Positions 51,561 to 62,986 of a stretch of 64,000 nt of DNA are shown in pieces. This DNA comes from Hyaloscypha bicolor E (lineage: Eukaryota > Ascomycota > Leotiomycetes > Helotiales > Hyaloscyphaceae): NCBI RefSeq assembly GCF_002865645.1, contig NW_020194589.1:1534812-1598811 (forward strand). The letters are read 5' to 3'. Position 1 is the first letter of the stretch, and every line of letters starts with the position of its first letter. The notes beneath the pieces are model-generated. The model was not told the origin of the DNA. It searched no databases and saw only the letters and a list, made by a program, of their open reading frames with translations. The position numbers and the translations under genes are program-made.

Positions 51561-53978
51561 ATGTCGGCTGAGAGAGGTGAAACGCTTCCGCTAATACTTT
51601 CAACTTCATCTTCTCAGTTTCCCCAACAAGGCCAGGTCGATTGGTCCAATCTTAGTAAGAATACCGTGGAATTCACAGTCGATGTGCTTTCTCGCCTCTC
51701 CAAAGCGGGAATAGAAGCTTTAACAGTATATGCTACAAAAGTTCTCTTTTCTCATGCAAAACTCGATCAACTGGGCGAACAGCGCATTCTGGACGCTCTC
51801 AAAGCTGTGAAGGCCTTCTCATCGCATAGCAATGTCGTATGGTTTGGTTTCGGCATCAAGAACATCTTACGAAGCCTCTCCGAGACACAACAAGGCATTG
51901 CATGTATAGGGATTTGCTCTTGCCTGACTGAAGAGTTTTCGACCGAGAAATCTGCTCAGATTTTAGGCGAACTTTTTCAACTTTACAACCCTCCGGCAGA
52001 TCTTCGACCCTCTCTGCGACAATGGCATGCTATTGTTAGCTCCTGCGAAGGTGTGGTGACGACGACAAACTTTGGTTTCGTTCTTTCTGGGCTTGCTCGG
52101 ATATGCTTACTCGACGGACATAACGGCCTTTACACAAGCTCAAAACCGAAGGATCTCGCTCATGTACTCAAAGGCCTGTTTGACGTTTCCAACGGCACTC
52201 TTGATAAGATACATATATCAGGAGGTAGCGACTGTGCTTGGATTGCAGCAGTGGGCCATTGGCTTTTTGGTCTGCAAGTTGTCGTAGAGGATGCATCTGG
52301 GAATATTATCTATCGGCCTGGAGGTATCCGATCCGCAACACGACATGATCCTCAAGTTGTATTATCCTACTCCACTGTAGGACCCCAAAGCCCAGGAACC
52401 TCAGCAATTACCCAGAAGAGTTATTCTCTTAGTTCGGGTCGCTTCCTGGTGGATATGGTTCTTGGAAGCCTCCCAGAAGGTGACCTCCTGTCTCATGGCA
52501 GACTCGACTGGTCAACATGCCTCCTCGACGCTTTTGGCCAGAGCATGAAGTCACTTTTGACTTCTTTTGCACCACAAACGGCAAAGTGTCTTGGTTCTGC
52601 CGCACGTATATATGAATCCCGTATTTGTGATTTCGACGAGGAGCTTAATGAGGAGCTCAATGAGGGGTGTAGTGTCCGTCGACTGGTCTGTACTCCTGGC
52701 AGTTTTGGTCGCGGGTTTTGGATTCATGCTCGCCAACAATTTCCCGAACTACGCAATGCCCCAGGTCTAATAAAGACCATGGAGCGACATCAAGAACAAT
52801 CTCTAGATCTCGCTATTCAGAGTTTCTTAGAGTCAATCAACTCTTTAGCTACGATATGTCGGTGCCAAGATTGTAAGAATGACTCAGCCGGGAAGGGCTT
52901 GTCTTCAGACGAATCGACTACTCGGCAAAAGCCCTTGTGTTTAGTACGGCTCATTTACGTACTCTGTTCACTTATTCAGCTTTCATCGCAAATAATTTTC
53001 CAAAAAGATCTGGTTGTCTGTCCAACTCTTAATGGGATGAATAGATTATACATGATGACCCGACCAACCATGCCTAGTACAGAAGACTTCGGAAATACTA
53101 CACAAATTTCATGGCTTGCATTGCTTAGCATCCCATTCCAATTTACAGATTTGCATACTATGGGGTTGTTATTCAATGGCAGGGTGGACTTTGACCCCCT
53201 GGACTTCGCTCAAAAGCACACTTGCGCGTCTGCGGCGGACGGGGTCTGCATTTATTTAAACTCCGTCTGCGAGATCTCGAGCGACCCACAACGTGCCTGC
53301 TTGATCCACATTGTACCAGGACGGATCGAATGGAATAACTTTTCCTACCACCGAGTGGTAGGCTCTATTAAAGGTCCTCATCGCCACGAATCCTCAGCTA
53401 TGACAAGGTGGCCATGTACAGGCGCAACGTCAATAACAACCTACGATAAGCTAAAGGACACATCGTCACAGAACTTAGAGGCCTGCTTGATAGTAGTAGA
53501 AGAATCGATATCAACGAACACTATTCTGGCCAAATGGAGAATCTCATCTCCTAGCGGCTTTTGGGTGCTTGATCCAGCTGAAATCCATCTCCGATTACAG
53601 GCCGCATTCTGCGGTAAGATCTGCGATGACAAAGGTTGTGGTTCTCTAAAAGGATTGAAAAGTACTCTAGTCGAAGGAGATGGGTTTCTGAATGGTGAGG
53701 CTCTCGGTATAGATGGCACATCTTTCATGTACGGTCCTCTTGTGCGTGTATTCCCTGGAAATCCACTAGCAGTCTGGTTAGCGCTCTCGCAGGGCACTTT
53801 CACTTGCAATGATAATATCATTGTTCATCAAGAAGCGTTACTACAAGGGAAGCAATGCATACGATGCTGTATTATAAATACCATGAAGCGTTCTCATGTG
53901 GATGACGATGAAGCGGCGGAACTGAACATTTCTTTGGCTGGGGTTAGTATAATTACAAACCCCTCATTTGCAAGCTAA
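51561..53978 (+). CDS. Large intronless protein of unknown function (805 residues)
   Basis: A single uninterrupted frame starts at ATG 51561, less than 200 bp from the end of the AT-rich block, and ends at 53978. Codon usage and composition are normal. I recall similar fungal hypothetical proteins with an N-terminal segment like ALKAVKAFSSHSNVVWFGFG and a conserved block GGSDCAWIAAVGHWLFGL, but know no function. No catalytic motif, signal peptide or clear membrane helix is seen. Several Cys pairs occur (CRCQDCKND near residue 433; CIRCC near 772). The length, lack of stops and lack of RIP argue for an active gene despite its border position. The upstream ~180 bp must hold the promoter; the word CTAGCGAGGTT occurs twice there (51,417 and 51,452). 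Confidence 0.8.
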   Translation: MSAERGETLPLILSTSSSQFPQQGQVDWSNLSKNTVEFTVDVLSRLSKAGIEALTVYATKVLFSHAKLDQLGEQRILDALKAVKAFSSHSNVVWFGFGIKNILRSLSETQQGIACIGICSCLTEEFSTEKSAQILGELFQLYNPPADLRPSLRQWHAIVSSCEGVVTTTNFGFVLSGLARICLLDGHNGLYTSSKPKDLAHVLKGLFDVSNGTLDKIHISGGSDCAWIAAVGHWLFGLQVVVEDASGNIIYRPGGIRSATRHDPQVVLSYSTVGPQSPGTSAITQKSYSLSSGRFLVDMVLGSLPEGDLLSHGRLDWSTCLLDAFGQSMKSLLTSFAPQTAKCLGSAARIYESRICDFDEELNEELNEGCSVRRLVCTPGSFGRGFWIHARQQFPELRNAPGLIKTMERHQEQSLDLAIQSFLESINSLATICRCQDCKNDSAGKGLSSDESTTRQKPLCLVRLIYVLCSLIQLSSQIIFQKDLVVCPTLNGMNRLYMMTRPTMPSTEDFGNTTQISWLALLSIPFQFTDLHTMGLLFNGRVDFDPLDFAQKHTCASAADGVCIYLNSVCEISSDPQRACLIHIVPGRIEWNNFSYHRVVGSIKGPHRHESSAMTRWPCTGATSITTYDKLKDTSSQNLEACLIVVEESISTNTILAKWRISSPSGFWVLDPAEIHLRLQAAFCGKICDDKGCGSLKGLKSTLVEGDGFLNGEALGIDGTSFMYGPLVRVFPGNPLAVWLALSQGTFTCNDNIIVHQEALLQGKQCIRCCIINTMKRSHVDDDEAAELNISLAGVSIITNPSFAS

Positions 53979-55690
53979 TTTAAATATTTCATTATTGGTA
54001 TTAATAAACGATTCTCTAGTTTGTTTTGAAACATTCAATCTGTGGCTGATTTTAAAAAAAGAATTGCATAAATATGTGTAAACTAGAGAGCTCAAATGGG
54101 ACCACGTAGAGACAAGACAACGATGATATAGCTAGGCCTCAAGAGATCCCAAAGGCCCGTGTCCCCCTTGTACTAAAATAGTTCTTCCTCGGCGTCACTT
54201 ACATTCGACTGAAGCTAGCTCACTCATAGTAGAGACTAAAGCAGCAGCAGCTCAAGTCTAGAATCGGAAATGGAAAATGTCATGAAAACATTCCAGTATG
54301 ATACTAACTATAACTACATGGGATTTGGGGTTAATCTTTCGACCTAGTAGCGAGCGTCGACCCATATTACGATACGACTTCCTCTTTCCCCAAGCCAAGA
54401 AAGCTATAGTAGCGTCTTCAGCCGTTGCGACGATCGTCGATCGAGCGCGCTAGAGGCCAGGTTCAAACGCTTGACAATGCGACCAACTTCCCATCGTATG
54501 CTAAAGTTTACCATTGTTGCACGACAGATGATCTCCCGAGCCCGAACTCAACAGGGGTTGAAATACAGTCGTTCCGATTAGGTTGCGGGGTTTGCAGGTC
54601 GTCCGATGTTTTCTACTCGGAAAGATAATGCTATCATTGACGCTAAGCATGTTTATGCATGAGAATAGCACATGCTTATAAAAGATAAGCAAGATTTTCA
54701 CATACGGGAAATAGACTACCGGCATAAATGTAATCATACAAGGGTTGCATCGCTCCTCGATGACTCGCGGACTATTACGTGCAGTTCTCGGCCACATGAG
54801 ATATGTAGTAGGTTTAGGTCACCGCAAGTCAATCGCAACTATTAACCAATCGCTAGTACATGCGACCCTATTTCACACGCTACTTTCTAGCTTCGCGATC
54901 CCCGCGATTCCCGAGCTGCCGTTCCCAGATGTAGTGTGCGGTGTGCCTTGCCTTGCCTTGCCCTGAGCGAGTTCCACGAATGAACGCCTCCCTTTGCTAT
55001 CATAAAAAGCTTTAACTAGACGTAGAGATAGAAGTCTAACGCTTAGTCCACGCACTCCAATTGGCAGTGCAGAGAGCTACATTTTTGTACGCTACTTTCG
55101 GCATTCGCGGTACCTGAGATCGGGCAGGTTTCGGTTCCTAGATGTGGCGTTGCGGGGTACATTCCCCGGTCCACGAATAAACGCCTGTGCTTGGACGATA
55201 AAACGCGGTGATTATGATCTAAAAATGGCTCGGGGGAGTCTCGGTCGTAAGGGAGCCAAAATGGGAGACAAAATGAGGAAAGTGTAACCGAGCATTAAGG
55301 GAGCCGGAACAAGTCCCTGTGGGAGCTACTGTAAAATGGCCCCTTAGCGCATGCTCAGGCTGACTCTGCCGTGTGCTCAGGTTGCTTAGGCCGAGCTCAG
55401 GAATGCTCACCCTCGCCTCAGGTTAAGGCGGCAGCTACTCACGTCCAAATACTAAAATAGAATCAGCGAAAAAAAAAAGTTGAGTATGACTTTACTGGGA
55501 GTCTAGGGTATTACCTGAGACTGTGGAATTAACGAGGAGCTTGATTATAAATCCGGCCATCCCCCCATTGTAACAACTCTTGAACACCTTACAAAAGAGC
55601 TACCAAGGGTTGTGTAAAGGAAGTACAAGAATATATGTATTAAGACATTTACAAGGGCACTCCAAAGAGGACTTCCAAGAGACCAATATA
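53979..55690. other. Intergenic region with a diverged tandem duplication
   Basis: No gene is supported. Two diverged direct copies of ~140-150 bp occur at ~54,860-55,010 and ~55,073-55,206 (period about 213 bp). They share GCTACTTTC, AGATGTRG and CCACGAATRAACGCCT. The first copy contains CCTTG four times in a row. Repeated GCTCAGG-type words at 55,345-55,430 may belong to the 5' end of the following retroelement. Confidence 0.5.
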
Positions 55691-55699
55691 TGAGACCAA

Positions 55700-57440
55700 G
55701 GGAAGACTAAGACAAAGTAATCAATTACATTACTATGACAATCCAGAAGGCAATTGATGACACAGTACCCACGGTAGTTACATGCGCTGGGTCAATACCT
55801 GGCTTCACAGAGTATAGGAACGCAATAGACAAGGTCAAATAGGCGTAGAGACGATGGAGGTCTAGGCCTACAGAATTCAACTGTACGAACCGCAACAGGC
55901 CAAACACATTAGAGCAACGGTAATGTCGCAGGCAAACAGAGATACACATGGAGAAAGAGTATCACAGGTCACAGAACAGAGAGTTTATATGGTGCTAGTA
56001 AAATGGGCCAGAAACAGAGGCAACCATAGGACTGCATTCACAGCTAACCTAAAGCATAAGCAAGACACACTGCTTTCAGAGATGTCTAAGAAGTTGGGGG
56101 TATTGCAACAAACGTTCTTTCCCAAAGTACCAAAGACCGACCTCTGTAACTCTTGAAGCTATATATACGTTCCGGCCAGAGGGACCGGGTTCCGATCACC
56201 AAACATGAAGTACGCACAGCAATTCAGACTGCACCACCAGACAAAGCACCATGGGAAGACCAGATTCCAAACTAATACTCAAGGCTACACTGGAACTACT
56301 CGTTCCAGCCCTCACCACCGTTTTCATACCCCCGTTTCCCTTTAAGCAATCGAACACAGTCGCGCTATGGAAACTAGGAAGAGTGGCTACACTGAACTCA
56401 AGTTAGATAAGCCTGTGGTACTAATGAACACACTAGGCAAGATCATGGACACTCTACTGGCTAGATGGATTCAGCATATCACTGAAACATGCGAGCTACC
56501 CCCCACATACACAGATAGTGGGGGGAGGAAGAACCTGCCATGGGTACACAAAGTGTAAAGAAGGAAGGACGTTGCAAGCTTACCCATGTTAGACATATCT
56601 GGAGCATTTGACAATGAATCACATGCAAGACTCCTCCACAATGTCCAGACATGTAGACTACCACTAAGCTCATATATTGGATACGGAGTTACTTATCAAA
56701 CCAAAGATCTAAAATCAAGCTGTGTAAAGGGATCGGTCCAGAATTTGAAGTCAGAATAAGTACTCCACAGGGATCACCACTGTCACCAATACTCTACCTT
56801 TTCTTCAACGCGGATTTACTCAAAATAGGAATTGGAGGCGCGCTTATTACAGTCTACGTTCACTCTATAGCTATCATGATTGAAGGAGGCAACACAGCAT
56901 CTAACAATAGCGTCCTCACAACCATCTATCAAACAGCAGCGAGGCATGCGGCGAGGAGTGCACAACTGCACGCCTCAGTGTTTGCACCCCAAAAATATGA
57001 ACTTAAACACTTCATACATACACTGCCAAGACGCAAAAGATTCAAGGACAAAATGCTAGGTCTCACAATAAAAGCCAAAAGCCGATCTAAGTAGTGGAAG
57101 CAAAGCAAAATGCTTATTACCTAATGATTTAACTAAAATCTAAGCTCGAGGAAATAACTCATCTACATAAGGGCAATGGCACGGCTACTAAATCAATTAA
57201 GACCCTATCCACAATCCCAGAATCTATATGAGGAGCGACACGACAGCAGATTATAAAGCTCTTCAAGCAGTGGTCATTTCAGGAATGCTATGTGCATGTT
57301 CCACGTGGTATACACTATCAAAAGATTGTGGATGTAAGACTCAGAAGAAGCAGGCTGAGAAAGCACTGACCCAGCTACAGAAGAAATCACACTGTGTTGC
57401 CACAGGAGCATTTCAGACTACTGTACAGCGCTATTAGTGT
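55700..57440 (+). pseudogene. Decayed non-LTR (LINE) retrotransposon, reverse transcriptase region
   Basis: Pieces of a LINE ORF2 protein occur in order on the plus strand in different frames. At 55,740-55,840 is AIDDTVP with GSIPGFTEYRNAIDK. At 55,923-56,156 is the region before RT (VYMVLVKWARNRGNHR). At 56,409-56,500 is VVLMNTLGKIMDTLLARWI. At 56,580-56,660 is the DISGAFDNESHARLLHN type. At 56,761-56,830 is STPQGSPLSPILYLFFNADL. The catalytic YxDD site reads YVHS (56,860), so both aspartates are lost. The tail at 57,228-57,437 includes QAVVISGMLCACSTWYT. There are several frameshifts and stops, but GC content is normal. The decay is therefore by ordinary mutation rather than strong RIP. The outer limits are approximate; no poly-A tail or target duplication was identified. 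Confidence 0.75.
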
Positions 57441-57705
57441 TGGAAATAGAGACGCATACCTTATCAGTACCATTACAACTGCTTCGGGGTCCGATGAACA
57501 CGACCCTCAGGATCAAAGCAACCCCTAAATTCTGGCACATCCAGCAGTATAGAGGTGTAGGTTATGATATATGCAAAGCCCGACTCTTCCCACACTAGAG
57601 AAATAGCTGAAAATTAATTATATCAAACAAAGCAAATGTCTTCTTATTTAATCTTAATTATAAATGCAAAACTTTTCATCGAGCTCCTCTTTATTGCCCA
57701 GTGGC

Positions 57706-59117
57706 CTAAATCTTCTGGAAAAGTCTCTCTAGCAGTGGCAAACTCTCACGAAGCAGATTTGGGTCACCTAACGTAATCCTCACATATCCCTTGAAATCAT
57801 CTGAACTCCCTTCGCTAAAGCAGGCACCAGGAATCACGCAAACGCTCTCCTCGTCGCTAAGCCTTTTACCAAATTCCATGTCATCCACCGGCTTCCTATC
57901 TCGATCGAGAATCTGCACAAACGCTGTTCCCGCTCCCCGTGGCGTAACCCAGTGGCATTGCTTCGCATTACGCTTCACAAACTCGTCAAGAATCGCAATA
58001 CTCTCTTTGCAGAGCGCAAGATTGCGCTTCATCAGATTCGGCAATACAGCCGGGTCGAGAGCAAAAGCTGCTACGCTATCATCGAGCTGGGATACGCTAA
58101 TTGTCGTATAGTCCCTCGCCTTGCTCACCTTGTGCATGAGCTCCGTATTCTGTGTTACTATCCAGCCGAGTCGAATGCCGGGAATAGCGAACGCCTTAGA
58201 GAGAGATCCAGTTGCGACACTGTTGGCATATCCGATAGAAACAAACGAAGGCGGGGCGGGCTCAGTGAAGTACATGGGGCTGAAAACCTCATCGGAGAAA
58301 ACGAGAATATTGTACCTGCGGGCAATTTCGGCGATTTTCAGAAGAAATCCAATTGGCAGGACGGCTCCAGTAGGATTATTTGGGTTACTGTCCAAGGTCA
58401 GCCTAACATGCTCCAAAAAACTTTAGACGATATGTGATAGCAATCTTACTTGAGAATAATAGCCTTGGTGTTTGGTTTAATCATGGCAGCAAGCTCATCA
58501 ATGCTCGGCATCCAGCCGTTCTCATGCATTTTCCACAATCCCACGTCAACACCTGCGAACTTTGGCACGAGATACAACTGCCCATATGTGGGGTATTGGC
58601 AGATGACATGGTCCCCTGGGCCGCAGATCGTGCTGAGGAGAAGGTAATTGGCCATGATGGAGCCTGGCGTGATCAGGACATTTTCGGCCGTCAGCTTGTT
58701 GTTTTCAGACGAGTGCAGCTCAGCGATGCGCTCGCGGAGCCTGAGTGAGCCTTCGTAAGACCCGTACGTGAGTTTGAGTTCCGGGTCAAAGACTTCGAGA
58801 CCTGGATTTGTAGAGAGCCTCTTTAGGTCATTTACGGATAGGGCAGATGCGTATGAGCCTGGCTGATTATTAGTTGGGTGTTGGCGAAATTTAACTTGTA
58901 ATCTAGGTCTCACCTTGAAGCTCATAGCGGCTTTTTGGCTGTAATAAAACTGGTCAGTTTCTTTTATCTACAATAGAAGTATACTTCACAGCGAGACTGA
59001 CGCCATAGGTTCGCACTATTAGACCGCTGTTAGCATTACACATAAGTAGATAATAAACACGGCTCGAGTGGTTTGCTTACTCCAGTGGTCAATCTGAAAC
59101 TCTTGTATGTTCATCAT
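57706..59117 (-). CDS. PLP-dependent class I/II aminotransferase
   Basis: Well-supported minus-strand exons are 58450-58858 and 57706-58387, separated by a 62-nt intron. A 55-nt intron (58859-58913) precedes them. The fold-type I motifs are present: TYGSYEGSLRLRERIAEL, ITPGSIMANYLLL, QYPTYGQLY, NNPNNPTGAVLP across the splice junction, FSDEVFSPMYF, and the Schiff-base lysine in TGSLSKAFAIPGIRLGW. The C-terminal VRITLG is typical for substrate carboxylate binding by Arg. These enzymes transfer amino groups or carry out related PLP chemistry. The substrate is not predictable, and the closest recalled relatives are aminotransferase-like enzymes of fungal secondary metabolism. The 5' end is uncertain: MMNIQEFQIDHW at 59117 resembles a family N-terminus, but the splice path to PKSRYELQG (58914-58940) is unresolved. 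No secretion signal is seen. Confidence 0.85.
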
Positions 59118-59734
59118 ATTGATAGAGATATATTATATTCATTCGCATTGAAATTTCACGGACGAATATCACCTCGAGTATAAAAGGTAGAGATAACAGA
59201 AGCCTATAAGTATGAAGTGTTACAATGCGCTAAAACCAGACAGCTTTAGCTTCTGGCACTACACACGCCTTTATCTTGACATAGGTAGTCGTTGTGCAAT
59301 ACTCCGTTGTTATCCTTGATTTGCCGAATTAGAGGTAAGAGGCCACGGAAATCTTGGGTATTTGCTCAGTAAGCCGATATTGGCCGAGTAGACCCGGCGC
59401 ATTTGGACGAGAAGATGCGCAAAATTCCGCCAAAACTGAATGCTCCGGGCACTTCCTAGTAAGCACTTCGCCGACCCGTGTCGGGCACATAAGTGGGAAC
59501 CGAAATCGGCTTCACACCTTGAACTCAATGAATTTGACGATCGACGATGGTGAGTTAAGCAGGTGTGGGTCGGCAGCGGCAAAGGGATACGCCTGCCGTT
59601 ATACTCTTTCTAAACGCACACTTTGGGGATCAGGGCGCAGTGGGATAACAGAACTGTCATTTCAAGTAAGCATGGGGGAATGGAAAAGTTGATTCGTTTT
59701 TCTTCTATTTTACAAGTCAAGGAACACGGGTTCC
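59118..59734. other. Intergenic region
   Basis: About 600 bp between the probable start of the aminotransferase and the stop of the next minus-strand gene. Open frames at 59310-59582 and 59354-59692 lack recognisable motifs. Confidence 0.4.
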
Positions 59735-61453
59735 TCAAAAATGCCAAGGCTCCTGTTTCTCCACCATCAAGCTACCAGCACTCTCACAGCTCATCCTATG
59801 GCCAACCTGGGTCTGCTTCCATCCACTGGGCCCGGCTACAGGCGATTCAGTGCTCCCGGACTCGTCACAGCTATCGCTTCCAGTCTGAGTTCCCCTTTTG
59901 CTCGAATTAATTGTGGACTGCGAGCGACGGAGGATTTTCGCCTTCAACCATGAACCAGGCGAAACAGCCTGAGGAGCAGGAAGCGGCGTTGAAGATTCCC
60001 CACGCACTCCTCTATCATTGTGCGAAATACGCGGGTAGTGGAATTTCACCCATCCAGGCACGGACACGAAGGAGCGGGTTTCACTTTCCACCGACGCCAG
60101 GGTCGTTTGACTGTTCCTGTAACACCATGAGCGGTTGAAGGCGGGAGGTAAGACTTGGATTGGGAAAGCTTGTGGTCGAAGAAATTCATCCGGCTCGCTC
60201 TGTACAAGGTCTCTCGAAACAGATATGGCTGGAGGTCGAGGAGGCGAGAGCACAGCTGGCAGAGGCGGAAGCGAAGGGGGAGATTCTACGTCAATAACAC
60301 TTTGGGCGGCCGAGGCAGTTGAGCGTCGGCGGAAGAATGAGACGAACGAGTTCCGGCTGGGAGTGCCTTCTCCTGGTGTATGAGGCGTGACGGGATTCTG
60401 CCTGAGGGGATTGAACCGAACGAGTCTTCTCAAAGATCTGGGGAGCGACCGCCTCGATTTCTCGGTTACAGTTGGCCGCGCAAAGGTTGACCTATAATCC
60501 CAACCTACACTACCTCTTAAGCCAGCTTCTGGTGTCAACAGAGCATCGGAGATCTCTGGAGGCCTTTGGTTTCGAGTCCGCCAACGGGAATTTGAACCTG
60601 GGGTCAGCCGACGCCGTGCAAGACATGGCAGAGCTTTTGATATCTCTCCCCTGTATCGCCTGAAGAGGAGAAGTATAAGTGCCAACATAATTCCAAAACC
60701 AGCTGCTTGATCATTAGCCTTCGATGTTGGATAGTTAGAGTAGAATACAGATTTGAACATACCAATAGTTCCAACGGCAATACCAACTTTTTGCCCTGGC
60801 GCTGCAGCTTTATGTCCAGACGGAGCAATGTTACTCGGGGCGTAGCAAACCTGTCCAGTTTGCTGAGCAGTCGCACTGCTAGCACTTGTCTGCAGTGTTG
60901 TCTCCACTGAGAACAAAGTAGTTGACAGAGTTGACGACTCGGATAACAAACAGGTGACACTACTAGGGGCACCTTGGCTGCTGATACTAATATGAGATGT
61001 TGTCGATGACTCCGTAGTCTGTGTAAAGGAGACATAGAATGTCTTGGAACTTGTCGACAGAGTGAAGATAATAGATGTGATACTGGGAGGAGAAGACGTG
61101 GGAGGAGAGCTTGTTGGTGTTGAACTCGTCTGGAAAGAGAGCGGAGCGGTTGATGAAGGAGTAGAGGAAGGCGGAGGCGGCGAGGGAGAAGGAGTGTTTG
61201 ATGATGAAGATGTTGATGATGACGAGGGCGATGAAGGTGTTGATGTTGATGACGATGTCCCTGGGAAAGTAGTTTGGCTGGCTGGTGGTACTGGCGCTAC
61301 CGTGGCAGGCACTTTACTTGGAGGTCCTTTCTGATTCCCTGCAGGTCCGGGAGGCCCATTCTTATTGTTTTGCAGACCTGGTGGACTTCTGCCTCCCCCA
61401 TTGTCTCGAGCAGCAAGCGCCTCTCCTAAATTTTGGCCGCTTGGAAACACCAT
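59735..61453 (-). CDS. Ser/Thr/Pro-rich single-pass membrane protein (cell-wall-sensor-like)
   Basis: Exons 60763-61453 and 59735-60705 are separated by a 57-nt intron (60706-60762). It is a multiple of three without a stop, so retention would also give an open frame. Spliced length is about 553 residues. The first ~200 residues form a Ser/Thr/Pro-rich, probably O-glycosylated stalk. One membrane helix follows (VGIAVGTIAAGFGIMLALIL), then a basic RRYR stop-transfer and a ~300-residue cytoplasmic tail rich in Arg, Ser and Pro. This layout resembles fungal Mid2/WSC-type surface sensors, but no WSC cysteine domain is present. The N-terminus lacks a signal peptide; the sequence GEALAARDNGG looks like a cleavage site. 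An upstream exon with a signal peptide is therefore likely, and the ATG at 61453 may not be the true start. Confidence 0.65.
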   Translation of the reverse strand: MVFPSGQNLGEALAARDNGGGRSPPGLQNNKNGPPGPAGNQKGPPSKVPATVAPVPPASQTTFPGTSSSTSTPSSPSSSSTSSSSNTPSPSPPPPSSTPSSTAPLSFQTSSTPTSSPPTSSPPSITSIIFTLSTSSKTFYVSFTQTTESSTTSHISISSQGAPSSVTCLLSESSTLSTTLFSVETTLQTSASSATAQQTGQVCYAPSNIAPSGHKAAAPGQKVGIAVGTIGMFKSVFYSNYPTSKANDQAAGFGIMLALILLLFRRYRGEISKALPCLARRRLTPGSNSRWRTRNQRPPEISDALLTPEAGLRGSVGWDYRSTFARPTVTEKSRRSLPRSLRRLVRFNPLRQNPVTPHTPGEGTPSRNSFVSFFRRRSTASAAQSVIDVESPPSLPPLPAVLSPPRPPAISVSRDLVQSEPDEFLRPQAFPIQVLPPAFNRSWCYRNSQTTLASVESETRSFVSVPGWVKFHYPRISHNDRGVRGESSTPLPAPQAVSPGSWLKAKILRRSQSTINSSKRGTQTGSDSCDESGSTESPVAGPSGWKQTQVGHRMSCESAGSLMVEKQEPWHF

Positions 61454-62986
61454 TCTATCGTAATCCCTAGACTTGCGATCAATGGGATCCTGTTAAGCCT
61501 CAGATAAGTAAAACTTACCAGTCAACCTTTAGTAAGCCGACCAATTGTCGTTAGGTTCAGCCATCAAGAATAGACGATGAAGAGATGACCCGTGGGATAT
61601 CTTTGGAAATAACGGAAAATATAATAATTTCGAAGTGTGCAAATCAATTGTTACTGCAGAAGAAAGAAAGAGCGGAAAGAAAGCGCCAAAATGGGTAAAT
61701 GCCACACCAGGTGTACAAGAAACGAAAGGTTCAACTAGGAGAAAAGCAATGAACACGAGGCGAAGGTTGGCAACAGATCGTAGGTTTATATCCACAACGG
61801 TACACCCTGAGAGCCTGGTCCAACGTGTAAAGAAGCAAAGAGACAGCCACGATTCCATTAATGTGTCAGACAGACCGCAAGTGGCACTCCGGGCACACCT
61901 TTTTCCCAGGTTTTCTGCCGCCAGAGGATTGTGGAGGGTGCGGGCCATGCTCTAAACTACGGGCTGTCAACTTCGAGTTCGTCCCACGGGGAACCAATAG
62001 ATAAGGACGAGTGCCATCTTATCATGGCAGCGGCTTTGAAAGGAAACGGGACGAGTGTTTCAAACGGTGGTGTTTGTGATCCGCGCGCGGGAATTCTATA
62101 TCTAGTTCGAGAGCGAGGTTGTGGCTGAGGCCTGAAACGGACGGGTGTCTGGGGCTACTGGAACTTCCAAAACCCGGTGACAGGAACAATCATCGAGCGA
62201 TCCGGGGCTTCAAGCAGCAACTATTGGTTAATTCTGAGACTTCAAAATGATCAACTCGAGTTTGACGGGCCTTCCCAGCGCACCTGTTCCAATTTTGATA
62301 GGGAAGGAGCCAAGAAACATGGGCGACGGGTGCTGAGTGATCGTTCGATCACCAAGAAACATCAAAGATCATTTATTAATCGCACAGGCTCTCTGCATGT
62401 CTCGATTTTTGTGGGTCTCCTAGCTGCAATACCCAAGAGGCTCAATGATTACTATTTCTGATGTAAAATGCTGCGGTATTTGGTGTGCCTTCATGGTGTG
62501 TTTTCGTTTGTTGTTGGGTTCCACCCGTGTCTCACGTGAGCAGCGCCGCCTTTGCTCAGGTTCGGCTCATGCCTGGCCTATTTTCGGCTCAGGTCTGCTC
62601 ACCCTATTGATACATCTCATCAGAAATCGTCAACTTTAACCAGGGGCCTAAAAAGACGCCCATCGCCCAGCCAGAGGTCTGTATTCTGTCACTACTGTAC
62701 ATCCCTAGATAGCTAGCCCCGTCTGCTTCATTCGGAGTGCGGAAATGCCCGCGTACAGTGACGTTTTCTGCATCTTACTTCAGCGTGTTTTACGCCCCCC
62801 TATGTCCCTTGCCAAGGGCTTTATACTTTGTGTATAGCCGGCCGTTCTCCTCTTGCTTTCGCATCTTTCCCTCTTATCTTTCTCACTCATCTTCCACTTT
62901 ATTCCCACCCTTCTATCCCGCACTCTTCGACTTTTGGGCTTGTTTGGTTGCTTCTTGCCCGATTTCTTTTCGTCCGAACCTCCCAC
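61454..62986. other. Intergenic region, possibly with an upstream exon of the membrane-protein gene
   Basis: No gene is clearly supported. The minus-strand frame 61529-61948 contains a hydrophobic run (LRLVFIAFLLVEPF) that could be a signal sequence, but no splice path to the membrane protein was found. 62,540-62,600 has repeated GGCTCAGG/GGCTCATG words similar to those at 55.35 kb. 62,840-62,980 is strongly pyrimidine-rich, like a fungal 5' leader for the next gene. Confidence 0.4.

Noticed and set aside
61044..61334. Glu/Asp/Gly-rich plus-strand ORF
   Set aside because: It is the antisense of the Ser/Thr/Pro-rich stalk of the membrane protein; low complexity only.
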